From contig CALDGQ010000112.1 of assembly GCA_937941765.1 (NCBI GenBank), forward strand, positions 1-52,936: 52,936 bases of DNA, given 5' to 3'. The translations under genes and the position numbers were made by a program. The notes under the pieces were generated by a model. The model worked only from the letters and a program-made list of their open reading frames with translations. It made no database searches and was not told the origin of the DNA. The first letter of the stretch is position 1; the number at the start of each line of letters is the position of its first letter. Shown here in pieces: positions 27,692-37,083 of the stretch. This DNA is from an uncultured Saprospiraceae bacterium (GTDB taxonomy: Bacteria; Bacteroidota; Bacteroidia; Chitinophagales; Saprospiraceae).

Positions 27692-30600
27692 ATGAAATGT
27701 GCAAGCTGTTTCACAGCTCGACTGCACAAACTGTCATTGACAGTAATGTTTAGCTTTTTAGGTATTTTTTCGGTTATTGGGTGTCAAATTTCTTGCAACG
27801 CTAACGTTCAGGTCAGTTTAGATCAGAACGGAGAAGCTTTGTTAACACCATCATTATTTCTTTCGAATGCAATCGATTGTACAGGACCTTTTGTTCTTAC
27901 GGTAACTGCAAACGCTAGTGTTATAACTGATAATACACTAAGATGCGCGCAAGTCGGGCAAAACATTATCGCTCAGGTAACTGATAGCGACACTCAGGTC
28001 AGTTGCTGGTCAACTGTATCTGTAACAGATTACAATCCCCCAAAATTCGTAAACTGTGTGGACAGGTATGTACCCTGTTACACTACTGCAACTATTGATG
28101 AAATTTCTAACGTTTTGATCCAAGACAATTGCGATCCAAATCCAATCGTTAGCTTTACAGATGTCGAAACTGCTTTTGCGTGTGATACGTATGCAAAAAT
28201 AATTACTAGAACATGGAATGCAGTTGACAACAATGGTCACCATGCAAATCCATGCATTCAAAATATTTATTTTGAAGCAGTAACTTTAGGTGACGTAACA
28301 CTTCCTGTTAATTATACCTTCAATAATTGTTTATCTCCTAACATTACACCGGATTCAACTGGTTTTCCAACTGTAAATGAAAATAGTATTTCGGGTGCAC
28401 ATTGTGGGTTATTAATCGAATATACAGATGAGTCCTTTCCTTCTTGTGGAAATGCATTCAAAATATTCAGAAGCTGGACAATTTATGATTGGTGCGGAAA
28501 CCCACCACTTACTGGTACTCAAACCATAGAATTAATTGATGATACACCACCAGTAATTGATTGTCCAACAGACACCTTGTTATTTAGCACCACTTCTCAA
28601 CACTATTGCACTGGCGATGCATCCTCATTAAATTTAATAGTAACGGACGACTGTGGAAACACAACGATTGAGTATGACTGGGAATATGCTGGCAATGCAA
28701 CCAATGTTCCAGTAGGAATTTATTCAGTTAAAGCAACCGCCACAGATGAATGTAACAATCAAAGCACTTGCGATTTTTACATAGAAATCAAAGATACGAA
28801 TGCACCAATTGCTGTTTGCGATTCTGATTTTTCAGTATCTCTTTCCAACAATGAAACTGCAATTATTACCGCAATAGATTTTGACAATGGAAGTTTCGAC
28901 AATTGCTTTATTGTAGATACACTTATTGCAATCGATGGTAATTTTTCAGATCAAATTGAGGTAAATTGTACTGATATAGGTGATACTTTAGAAATTACAT
29001 TAATGGTCGTGGATGCTTGTGGCAATTCGACAATGTGTAGTTCTAATGTTACCATCGAAGATAATACACCCCCTACCCTGACCTGTCCTGCGGATATTAC
29101 ATTAGTTTGTTCTGAAAATACGGCTGATTTATTTGTAACAGGATTTGCAACAGCGGAAGACAATTGTTTTGAATATACACCTTGGTATATCGACAATTCG
29201 GATTTGACAACATGCAATACAGGAACCATAACAAGAACATGGCGAGTTGCCGAAAATGGTATTGAAATCACTTGTGATCAGACAATAACACTAATAGGCG
29301 AAACACCAACGATCGTATTCCCAGAAGATGTTACAGTCAGTTGTGGAACGGATGCAGGTGAACCGATGGTAGACTACAATTGCCCAGGACTCTTTGTTGG
29401 CTCAAATGATGTTATCAATTCAGATGAAGGTTGTACAATCATTACAACGAAGACTTGGAAAGTATTTAATTCATGTACAGATGAAATTTGGGAACAAGAT
29501 CAAAAAGTAACAGAGATAGATGATCTAGATCCAACAATAAATACACCAGCACAAAATGTATCAGTAGAATGCGCTGCTACAGATCCAACAATTGCTTTAA
29601 ATGAATGGCTAAACAATAATGGAAATGCTGTTGCAACGGACAACTGTACTTCATTGACATGGAGTAACAATTACACTGGTTTAACCGATGGATGTCCAGG
29701 AACCGGTTCTGCAGAAGTTACTTTTACAGTAATCGATGAATGTGGTAACAGTGCAAATACAACTGCAACATTCTCAATTGTTGACACTACTGCACCACAG
29801 TTTTCGATTCCTCCACCTGATACTACATTTTCCTGTAATGTAAAAGATCTTTCTTTACTTGGCGAATATTTTGGAGCAGGAGCGGCATCAACTTTTGCAG
29901 ACAATTGTTCTGATGTAGCTGTAAGTTTTACACTAGACAATCCAGATAATATATTTTGCGGCACATTCCCAGTCACTATCATTTTGACAGATGAATGTGG
30001 TAATGCGAATGCTTCAACTTTCATGCTTACAATTATTGATGAGCAAGCTCCAATATTAAATGAAGTAGCAAAAGATCTCAATTTAAGTTGCGATGCGGAC
30101 CTAGATTCAGAAATCAATGCTTGGCTTGCTATCAATGGAAATGCGAGTGCATTTGATAGATGTGTCGATGTACAATGGTCGAACGATTACAACCCAGCAG
30201 AATTGGTTTGTGGATCAACAATAGGATTAGCTGTTACATTTTTTGCAAGTGATGCTTGTGGCAACAGTACACCTACAATTGGTAATATATTTATAATCGA
30301 TGATGAAGCACCCCAATTTACCAATCCGCCTCAAGATATAACATTAACTTGTACGGATGATTTACAGACTCAAATAAATAATTACTTACTCAATGGAAAT
30401 GGGGCAACTTTTACTGACAATTGCGGCACACCTACGCTATTAGGATCATTAGATGGAGACCTTATATCAGGATGTGGATCAATGAACGCAAATTTCACAT
30501 TGCTTGATAATTGTAACAATTCAATTTCAGCAACGGCTCAAATTACTATTGAAGATAATACAGATCCAACTATAACACAAAACCCGCAAAATCAACTCAT

Positions 30601-33184
30601 ACAATGTGTTGAAAACGACATCCAAACAAATCTTCAAATATGGTTGGATGCCAATGGAAATGCAATTGCTGAAGATGGTTGTGGTGAGCTAACTTGGACT
30701 AATAATTATAGTGGCTTACTGCCAAGTTGTGATGGAACAAGTGAAGCACAAGTTACTTTTACAGCCACCGATTTATGTGGAAATTCTACAGATGTAATTG
30801 GCGTGTTTATGGTTCAAGATATTACACCACCTGCTATTAACTTTGATGCAACGGATGCAATTGTAGAGTGTGACGGAAATGGAAATATTGATGACCTACA
30901 AAACTGGTTGCAAACACAAGGTGGTGCTTCTGCTTCTGACGAATGTGGGCAAGTAGAATGGTTCAATGATTTCACAGAACTTCAAGATGCTTGTGCTGGA
31001 ACTGGAACTGCATTAGTAACATTTACAGCAATTGACCCCTGTGGAAATACGTCAACTACCTCGGCAACTTTTACAATATTGGATACTACGCCACCTGTAT
31101 TCTTAGCACCTCCAATGGATTACTTTACGGAATGTGATGGTATGGGAAATACCGCTGAATTTGAGGTATGGTCTGCTAACTTAGGTGGAGGTTTTGCACA
31201 AGACGAATGTGGATCGGTTGGAATTACTTTTGACTTATCTTCTACGGTGCTTAATTGCACAGAAGGTGAATCCAAAACGTTGACGGTATTATTTGTCGCA
31301 ATTGATGATTGTGGTAATACCAACACTGCATTAGCAGATTTTGTAATAAATGATACTACATCACCAGTAATTACTTGCCCTGAAGACTATCAAGAACCTG
31401 ATTTAGATTCAAATTGCGATCATGATGTTATACTCACTGATGTAAGTGCAAATGATTTTTGTTCTGACAATTTCATTTACACATTTGATATCGATTACAA
31501 TCAAGATGGAACTTTCGATGTTTCCGAGACTGGTCAAAATGCAACAGGCACGTACCCTGTTGGAAGACACTTTGTTTATTATCATGCTGAAGATGAATGT
31601 GGGAATGTAGGAACATGTCAGCAAATCGTCGATGTAATTGATATCGTTTCTCCTCAAATTGAATGTAACGATTTCGTCATATATCTAGACGAGAATGGAG
31701 AATATGTAGTCGATGCCGGAATTATAGGAAATGCAACAGACAATTGTAGTGAAGTAATTGCTTCAGCTAATATGGAAATGGTCGATTGTGACAACCAACC
31801 TGTTGTAACACTAACATTACAAGCACAAGATCAATATGGAAATCCATCAAGCTGCTCCAAAGTATATGCTGTTGTTGATACTTTCGGTGTATGTAATGGA
31901 CCACAGAGTGAGATGGCGATGATATCAGGAAATCTATATAGAGAAGATTTTGAAGAACTAGAAAATGCTTCTGTCATTTTAAGTGATGGCATGTCTAGTA
32001 CCCACCATACAAATAGCAATGGCGAATATTCATTTAATGTAAACACCGGGTTAAATTACACTGTAACTCCTTTTAAGGATGATGATCCTAAAAATGGCGT
32101 ATCGACGATCGATTTGATAACATTACAGCAACACATATTAGGCGCTATCCCAATCGTTTCTCCTTTTCAATTAATTGCTGCTGATGCTAACAATAGTGGA
32201 TCTATATCAACATTAGATTTGGTAGAGATTCAACAATTGATCTTAGACATTATTCCGGAGTTTACTAATAATACTTCATGGAGGTTTGTTGATCAAAGTT
32301 TCGTTTTTCCGAGCCCTGCAAATCCGTTTGCGTCCTATTTCCCGGAAGAAACTTCGTACAACAACCTCTCTGGAGTTAATTTGAACAATGATTTTATCGC
32401 TGTCAAAATCGGTGATATCAATGGAAGTGCGATTTTAAATAATTTAAATAGCACCACAGATACAAGAAATAAAGAAGTAACTTTTTTAGTTGCCGAAAAT
32501 CAAACAGTAGCTCAAAATGAAGTGATTGAAATTCCAATTGCATTCACTGAAAAACAATTTATTGACGGCTATCAGTTGCAACTACAATTTGATATTGATG
32601 CTTTTAGTTTTGTGGAAATTGCAGACTTCCAACTACCGAATTTGACTATTGATAATTTTGGTTTGAAAAATCTAGACAAAGGCATTATTACAGCCAACTG
32701 GATCAATATCAACCGACACAAGATCAAAGCAAGTGAGTCATTATTCACCATAAAATTACGTACCAAAGTACCATCGAACTTAAAGGATTTAATAACAGTT
32801 GATCCTTTAAATGTTTACAATGAAATTTATAAGACTAACAAGGATGGAGTTCTTTACAGTTCCCCCCTCCATCTGACTTTTGAAGAAAATATAGCTATCC
32901 CAATTACAGGTAAAGATCAAGTATTTCTGTATCAGAACGCTCCCAATCCATTTGAGGACCGGACGACAATCCAATTCAATCTTCCAAAGCTTACTAAAGC
33001 CACTGTCAGCATCTATGATGCAACCGGAAGACTCGTTTGGCAGGATTCGAAAGAATATCCTGCTGGCGAAAATCGGGTGACGATTGAAAGCCGTGATCTC
33101 GGATTAGAGGGTGTGTATATTTATACGCTTGATACAGATTATGGACGCGAAGTCAAAAAAATGATTTTGCTATCCCAATTTTGA
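27692..33184 (+). CDS. Giant Cys-rich surface protein, paralogue 2 (dockerin, cohesin-like, T9SS tail)
   Basis: This 1830-residue protein has the same architecture as the upstream 1656-residue gene. A signal peptide covers about residues 1-30 (FLGIFSVIG). It has a matching Cys-rich N-terminal region with YDWCGNPPLTGTQTIELIDD, then one to two more Ig-like repeats than its paralogue, which accounts for the extra length. A carboxypeptidase-regulatory-like domain follows, then the dockerin EF-hand pair (DDDPKNGVSTIDLITLQQHI and DANNSGSISTLDLVEIQQLI, about 1468-1525). A cohesin-like domain (about 1600-1735, EIPIAFTEKQFIDGYQLQLQ) and a type-A T9SS sorting domain (YQNAPNPFEDRTTIQF onward) complete it. 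Both Ca-binding loops keep D/N at positions 1, 3 and 12. Cysteines occur in regular pairs, as expected for disulfide-stabilised extracellular repeats. Probably an adhesin or matrix scaffold; the partner is unknown. Confidence 0.88.
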   Translation: MKCASCFTARLHKLSLTVMFSFLGIFSVIGCQISCNANVQVSLDQNGEALLTPSLFLSNAIDCTGPFVLTVTANASVITDNTLRCAQVGQNIIAQVTDSDTQVSCWSTVSVTDYNPPKFVNCVDRYVPCYTTATIDEISNVLIQDNCDPNPIVSFTDVETAFACDTYAKIITRTWNAVDNNGHHANPCIQNIYFEAVTLGDVTLPVNYTFNNCLSPNITPDSTGFPTVNENSISGAHCGLLIEYTDESFPSCGNAFKIFRSWTIYDWCGNPPLTGTQTIELIDDTPPVIDCPTDTLLFSTTSQHYCTGDASSLNLIVTDDCGNTTIEYDWEYAGNATNVPVGIYSVKATATDECNNQSTCDFYIEIKDTNAPIAVCDSDFSVSLSNNETAIITAIDFDNGSFDNCFIVDTLIAIDGNFSDQIEVNCTDIGDTLEITLMVVDACGNSTMCSSNVTIEDNTPPTLTCPADITLVCSENTADLFVTGFATAEDNCFEYTPWYIDNSDLTTCNTGTITRTWRVAENGIEITCDQTITLIGETPTIVFPEDVTVSCGTDAGEPMVDYNCPGLFVGSNDVINSDEGCTIITTKTWKVFNSCTDEIWEQDQKVTEIDDLDPTINTPAQNVSVECAATDPTIALNEWLNNNGNAVATDNCTSLTWSNNYTGLTDGCPGTGSAEVTFTVIDECGNSANTTATFSIVDTTAPQFSIPPPDTTFSCNVKDLSLLGEYFGAGAASTFADNCSDVAVSFTLDNPDNIFCGTFPVTIILTDECGNANASTFMLTIIDEQAPILNEVAKDLNLSCDADLDSEINAWLAINGNASAFDRCVDVQWSNDYNPAELVCGSTIGLAVTFFASDACGNSTPTIGNIFIIDDEAPQFTNPPQDITLTCTDDLQTQINNYLLNGNGATFTDNCGTPTLLGSLDGDLISGCGSMNANFTLLDNCNNSISATAQITIEDNTDPTITQNPQNQLIQCVENDIQTNLQIWLDANGNAIAEDGCGELTWTNNYSGLLPSCDGTSEAQVTFTATDLCGNSTDVIGVFMVQDITPPAINFDATDAIVECDGNGNIDDLQNWLQTQGGASASDECGQVEWFNDFTELQDACAGTGTALVTFTAIDPCGNTSTTSATFTILDTTPPVFLAPPMDYFTECDGMGNTAEFEVWSANLGGGFAQDECGSVGITFDLSSTVLNCTEGESKTLTVLFVAIDDCGNTNTALADFVINDTTSPVITCPEDYQEPDLDSNCDHDVILTDVSANDFCSDNFIYTFDIDYNQDGTFDVSETGQNATGTYPVGRHFVYYHAEDECGNVGTCQQIVDVIDIVSPQIECNDFVIYLDENGEYVVDAGIIGNATDNCSEVIASANMEMVDCDNQPVVTLTLQAQDQYGNPSSCSKVYAVVDTFGVCNGPQSEMAMISGNLYREDFEELENASVILSDGMSSTHHTNSNGEYSFNVNTGLNYTVTPFKDDDPKNGVSTIDLITLQQHILGAIPIVSPFQLIAADANNSGSISTLDLVEIQQLILDIIPEFTNNTSWRFVDQSFVFPSPANPFASYFPEETSYNNLSGVNLNNDFIAVKIGDINGSAILNNLNSTTDTRNKEVTFLVAENQTVAQNEVIEIPIAFTEKQFIDGYQLQLQFDIDAFSFVEIADFQLPNLTIDNFGLKNLDKGIITANWININRHKIKASESLFTIKLRTKVPSNLKDLITVDPLNVYNEIYKTNKDGVLYSSPLHLTFEENIAIPITGKDQVFLYQNAPNPFEDRTTIQFNLPKLTKATVSIYDATGRLVWQDSKEYPAGENRVTIESRDLGLEGVYIYTLDTDYGREVKKMILLSQF

Positions 33185-33212
33185 TCTAAAGATTTTTACC
33201 AATAGCTTTATG

Positions 33213-33247
33213 AAATGCCCGCCAGGAAAAAGTTCCGGCGGGTATTT
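33213..33247 (+). terminator. Terminator after the second giant surface-protein gene
   Basis: AAATGCCCGCC with GGCGGGTATTT forms a GC-rich stem closed further by GGAA/TTCC. No strong U-run follows, so it may only stabilise the 3' end. The remainder of the 320-base gap to 33504 holds a decayed CACAGAG repeat, three tandem copies of AGAAGTTA (33365-33388) and the truncated duplicate gene start described separately. Confidence 0.6.
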
Positions 33248-33420
33248 ATGCTTTTGGGGTTATTACACAGAGCTACATGGAGATTCACAGAGAATCATTG
33301 AAAGTAAAAATGATGTAACCTACTCTATCTAAAACTCGGTGATCCTCCGCACCCCAACAACAAAAGAAGTTAAGAAGTTAAGAAGTTAAAAATAAGGCTG
33401 AAAACCTCATCCATCTGAGT

Positions 33421-33443
33421 TATTTTAGCAAAATGAAAAATCT
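33421..33443 (+). repeat. 23-bp direct repeat, left copy
   Basis: These 23 bases, which include TTTTAGCAAAATGAAAAATC, are identical to 34085-34107, and weaker similarity (CATCT) extends a further ~10 bases upstream. The right copy covers the leader and start codon of the M14 peptidase gene. The two copies enclose the toxin-antitoxin module. Confidence 0.85.
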
Positions 33444-33477
33444 TTTGTTATTAATCAACGAAAGACTTAACTTATAA
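33433..33477 (+). pseudogene. Truncated duplicate of the M14 peptidase gene start
   Basis: ATG at 33433 opens a 14-codon frame (MKNLLLLINERLNL) ending in TAA. Its first five codons and upstream bases match the intact peptidase start at 34097, after which the sequences diverge. It is a remnant left by the insertion or duplication that placed the toxin-antitoxin module here. Confidence 0.55.
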
Positions 33478-33504
33478 TATTGAATAATTTAATCTCAATA
33501 AATA

Positions 33505-33744
33505 ATGACCGTTCAAAAGTTAAAAGAAGCTGTCAAAGAACTATCCCCACAAGAGCGTATTCTCTTTGTTAAATTTGTACTCGACACAATTGCTGATGAT
33601 ACTTCAACTGAATCACCTGAGCATCTTTCAGATGAATGGAAAGAAGAATTAGAAAAGAGAAGTAAAGCATATGGCTCAGGAAATGATATTCCAACAAGTT
33701 CATGGAGCGACATAAAAGCAAATATCATCAAGAAAAATTCATGA
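33505..33744 (+). CDS. Putative addiction-module antitoxin (TIGR02574-type)
   Basis: This 79-residue acidic, helical protein matches the short addiction-module antitoxin family (unstable antitoxin): KEAVKELSPQERILFVKFVLDTI, then SPEHLSDEWKEELEKRSKAYGSG and a C-terminal SSWSDIKANI, which is the toxin-binding part. Its stop overlaps the start of the toxin gene as ATGA (33741-33744), the usual arrangement for such pairs. The toxin frame is broken, so this antitoxin may now be an orphan that can still counter related toxins elsewhere in the cell. It probably autoregulates with its partner, as in other ParDE/RelBE operons. Confidence 0.82.
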   Translation: MTVQKLKEAVKELSPQERILFVKFVLDTIADDTSTESPEHLSDEWKEELEKRSKAYGSGNDIPTSSWSDIKANIIKKNS

Positions 33745-34036
33745 GTTATCGAATTGAATTTTTAGACATTGCTAAATTTGAACTTGAAGATGCAGTTGAT
33801 TGGTATGAATCTATAAATAAAAATTTGGGTGCAAACTTAATCGTTATTCTAGATGAGTGCTTAATCAGATTGTAGAAAACCCAAAAATTTATCCGCTTAT
33901 TCATAAAGACTTAAGAAAAGCACCTTTAAAAACGTATCCTTATTCCGTAATCTACGAAATTCCTAAACCTAAAATAATTCTAATTTTAGGAGTTGTTCAT
34001 CATAAAAGAAATCCGAAAAGATGGATTAATCGTTGA
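33741..34036 (+). pseudogene. Frameshifted ParE/RelE-family toxin
   Basis: Translation from ATG at 33741 gives MSYRIEFLDIAKFELEDAVD, then WYESINKNLGANLIV and DECL before stopping at TAG (33873-33875), only 44 residues. Shifting frame at about 33862 restores a typical ParE C-terminal half (NQIVENPKIYPLIHKDLR, then KTYPYSVIYEI, IILILGVVHHKRNPKRW) up to TGA at 34034-34036. One missing base near 33861-33865 explains this. The two halves together make a toxin of about 98 residues. The shift could be a true inactivating mutation or a base error. Confidence 0.85.
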
Positions 34037-34084
34037 CACTACCAAAACAATAAGTTCCTTTTTGAAAAAGTGCTTCATCTACAG

Positions 34085-34107
34085 TATTTTAGCAAAATGA
34101 AAAATCT
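34085..34107 (+). repeat. 23-bp direct repeat, right copy
   Basis: This is identical to 33421-33443 and covers 12 bases of leader plus the first 11 bases of the M14 peptidase coding sequence. See the left copy. Confidence 0.85.
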
Positions 34108-36661
34108 ACTTTTTGCAATCTTACTACTTCCAACAATATTATTAAGTCAATCCAATCCCCTCACCTACTACCTACCTGACATCCCATACGACACCGAAAT
34201 TCCAACACCAGCAAGTGTTTTAGGATACCAAGTCGGTGACTGGCATGTGAGTCATGACCAGTTGGTGAACTATATGAAAGTGTTGGCAAAATCTTCTAAT
34301 AGAGTTCGATATACAGAATATGCGAGATCTCATGAAAATCGACCATTGATTTATTTGACAATTACTTCTAGAAAAAATCAAGATAATATACAAAATATCC
34401 AACAACAACATTACAACTTAACCGATCCAGACAAATCGGGTGATGTCGACATTTCTGCTACTCCTGCGGTTGTTTATCAAGGATACTCCATTCATGGAAA
34501 TGAGTCTAGTGGGGCAAACGCATCTATGTTGGCTGCTTACTATTTAGCGGCTGGACAAAGTAAGGAAGTGAAAGAGATTTTGGAAAATACGGTGGTATTA
34601 ATTGATCCCGCTATGAATCCAGATGGATTAAATCGTTTTGCCAATTGGGTCAATATGCACAAAAGCAAAAATGAAGTCACTGATCCCAATAGTAGAGAAT
34701 TTGATGAAGTATGGCCAGGTGGTCGTACCAATCACTACTGGTTTGATTTGAATCGGGATTGGTTATTGGCCCAACATCCAGAAAGTCAAGGTCGATTGAA
34801 AACCTTTCACAAGTGGAAACCGAATGTTTTGACAGATCATCATGAGATGGGTTCGAACAATACTTTCTTTTTTCAACCAGGCATTCCTTCTCGTACTAAT
34901 CCTTTGACGCCACAAAAAAATCAAGATTTGACGGGTGAGATTGCGACGTACCATGCAGCTGCTTTAGATCAAATTGGGTCGTTATATTATAGTAAAGAAA
35001 GTTTTGATGATTTCTATTACGGAAAAGGAAGTACGTATCCTGATATCAATGGAGCTGTAGGTATCTTGTTTGAACAAGCGAGTTCTAGAGGACATAAAAG
35101 GAAGACAGCTAATGGAATTATGGACTTTCCATTTACGGTGAGAAATCAAGTCATCACTTCATTGTCTACTCAAAGGGCCGCTTCTGAGATGAAAGACGAG
35201 TTGTTGAAATACCAAAGAGACTTTTATCAAAATGCAAAAAAGGAATGGAGTGAAAGTGAAGCTGGATACGTCTTTACCAGTAATGACAAAAGTGCTGTTC
35301 GAATATTTGCTAAATTTCTACAACGTCATGACATCCAAGTTTATGAACTGAAAGAGGATTCGGAACAGAATGACATTTCTTTTTCAAAAGCAGATGCTTA
35401 TGTCGTTCCAAATAATCAAAAACAATCTCGACTCATTCATACTATTTTTGAAAAGAACACTTCATTTAATGATAGTTTGTTTTATGATGTTTCTGCTTGG
35501 ACACTTCCGTTGGCATATAATTTAGATTATACTACTATCGATGATCTTTCTATTCAAGGAGAGTTAGTAAAAGATATTTCCAAGAAAAAAACAGCAATTG
35601 ATCCAAAAAGTGAGATTGCTTATTTGGTAAATTGGTCAGATTATTATGCGCCTAAAGTTGCAAATCAATTGTTACAAAAAGGCATCAAAGTAAAAGTTGC
35701 TACTAAAGCATTCAAAGTAAAAACAAATGGAGTCGCCACTTCATTTCAACCTGGCACTTTACAGATTCCATCAAATAATCAGACGATGTCTTCTGACGAA
35801 ATTTATGAAGTGATCCAATCAATTAGTGCAACATCTGATATTCAAATTCATAGTGTTTCAAGTGGTTTGTCGCTAGAAGGAATTGATATTGGCAGTCCGA
35901 GTCATGATCAATTGAAAGCACCTAAAGTATGTTTATTGGTCGGAAGTGGTGTTAATTCTTATGATGCTGGTGAAGTCTGGCACTTATTAGATACAAGGTA
36001 TGCGATGCAAGTGACGATGTTGGAGAAAGACGATATTAATAATGTCAACTTGAAAGATTACAATGTCATTGTTATGGTAGATGGTTCGTATAGTGACATC
36101 AATGACACAGGCGTTATCAAAATGAAGCAAGCAATCTCTGGCGGTACTACCTTAATTGCTATGAAGAGAGCTGCTACCTGGGCTAGTAATAATGGATTGG
36201 CCAATGTCAAACAGAAAAAATTGACAGCGGAAAAACCTAAGAAACATCATCGACATGCTTATTGCGACATGGCTGCTAACAATGGTGCGCAATATATCGG
36301 CGGTGCGATTTTTCAAACTAAATTAGATTTATCTCATCCACTTGCTTTTGGATACGAGAAAGAGTTACTGCCAATTTTCAGAAGAGGGACTTTATTTTTT
36401 GAAGTGTCAAAAAACGCTTACGCAAGTCCTTTAGTTTATACTAAAAGTCCATTATTAAGTGGTTACATTTCGAAAAAGAATTTGAAAGCATTGAGTAATT
36501 CAGCGAGTATTGTCGTTTCAAGTATCAGTAAAGGAAAAGTAATTTGTATGGCCGACAATCCAAATTTCCGAGGTTACTGGTATGGCACCAATCGATTGTT
36601 TGCAAATGCATTGTTTTTTGGAGACTTAATTTCGGGAAGAGCAACTGAAAGAGTGAAGTAA
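34097..36661 (+). CDS. Secreted M14-family zinc carboxypeptidase (large, no sorting domain)
   Basis: This 854-residue exported metallopeptidase has a signal peptide of about 18 residues (LLLPTILLSQ). The M14 domain follows directly: HGNE (H133, E136) as zinc ligands, NPDGLNRFANW, DLNRDW, a DHHE motif at about 246-249 supplying the third ligand, and FEQAS near 325 as the probable catalytic glutamate. The ~500-residue C-terminal half contains a class-I-glutamine-amidotransferase-like region (KVCLLVGSGVNSYDAGEVWH) and ends without a T9SS tail. Unlike the two peptidases at 0.2-5.5 kb it is a distant relative, not a duplicate. I start at 34097 because the earlier in-frame ATG at 34070 lies before the duplicated leader and breaks the signal peptide. 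The gene may have lost its native promoter to the upstream insertion. Confidence 0.88.
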   Translation: MKNLLFAILLLPTILLSQSNPLTYYLPDIPYDTEIPTPASVLGYQVGDWHVSHDQLVNYMKVLAKSSNRVRYTEYARSHENRPLIYLTITSRKNQDNIQNIQQQHYNLTDPDKSGDVDISATPAVVYQGYSIHGNESSGANASMLAAYYLAAGQSKEVKEILENTVVLIDPAMNPDGLNRFANWVNMHKSKNEVTDPNSREFDEVWPGGRTNHYWFDLNRDWLLAQHPESQGRLKTFHKWKPNVLTDHHEMGSNNTFFFQPGIPSRTNPLTPQKNQDLTGEIATYHAAALDQIGSLYYSKESFDDFYYGKGSTYPDINGAVGILFEQASSRGHKRKTANGIMDFPFTVRNQVITSLSTQRAASEMKDELLKYQRDFYQNAKKEWSESEAGYVFTSNDKSAVRIFAKFLQRHDIQVYELKEDSEQNDISFSKADAYVVPNNQKQSRLIHTIFEKNTSFNDSLFYDVSAWTLPLAYNLDYTTIDDLSIQGELVKDISKKKTAIDPKSEIAYLVNWSDYYAPKVANQLLQKGIKVKVATKAFKVKTNGVATSFQPGTLQIPSNNQTMSSDEIYEVIQSISATSDIQIHSVSSGLSLEGIDIGSPSHDQLKAPKVCLLVGSGVNSYDAGEVWHLLDTRYAMQVTMLEKDDINNVNLKDYNVIVMVDGSYSDINDTGVIKMKQAISGGTTLIAMKRAATWASNNGLANVKQKKLTAEKPKKHHRHAYCDMAANNGAQYIGGAIFQTKLDLSHPLAFGYEKELLPIFRRGTLFFEVSKNAYASPLVYTKSPLLSGYISKKNLKALSNSASIVVSSISKGKVICMADNPNFRGYWYGTNRLFANALFFGDLISGRATERVK

Positions 36662-36725
36662 AATTAATCAAAGTCTTGAAAAGGTGGCATAAAAGCAATA
36701 ATGGGTGAGACTCAATATTATGCAC

Positions 36726-36764
36726 AAAAAAAGGGAGTTCCTTCAAATGAATAAAGAAACTCCC
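36726..36764 (-). terminator. Minus-strand terminator with no upstream ORF
   Basis: GGGAGTT (36733-36739) and AACTCCC (36758-36764) pair, extended by GG/CC mismatched bases. On the minus strand seven T follow (36732-36726); on the plus strand no T-run follows. It therefore ends a minus-strand transcript, but alaS already has its own terminator at 37084-37116. Confidence 0.65.
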
Positions 36765-36848
36765 CGGTTATGTTGTTTAGTGAGGTTAGTCAATCGGGGT
36801 TAATCTCTTGCCTAATTATTTTACACTCTCACTAAAATATTTTTAAGG
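36726..36848 (-). ncRNA. Candidate small RNA between the M14 peptidase and alaS genes
   Basis: A possible -7 box on the minus strand (TATACTTG, 36861-36854) is followed by a segment whose ends pair: TTTAGTGAG (36836-36828) with CTCACTAAA (36784-36776). This closes a ~43-base internal region with additional TTAG/CTAA pairing. The strong terminator at 36726-36764 follows at once. The total is about 120 bases with no ORF. The two-stem layout resembles 6S-like regulatory RNAs but I cannot confirm a family. The -33 box is poor, so the start is uncertain. Confidence 0.3.
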
Positions 36849-37083
36849 GTATACAAGTATAACACTTTTTCCAAATTTTCCTACATATAATTAGATAGAT
36901 TCATATCTTTTTTTCAGAACACCTTCAAAGTACCCCTTTTTAGGTATGATTTACATAGGTTATTGTAATTTGAACAATATAGATACGTTACCTCATTCTA
37001 GCTTTTGAAACTCAATAATAAGCGTGGGAAGTTGAATATCGAATTTTGAAGTGGGAATATCACTTCAATATCATGTTAGAATT

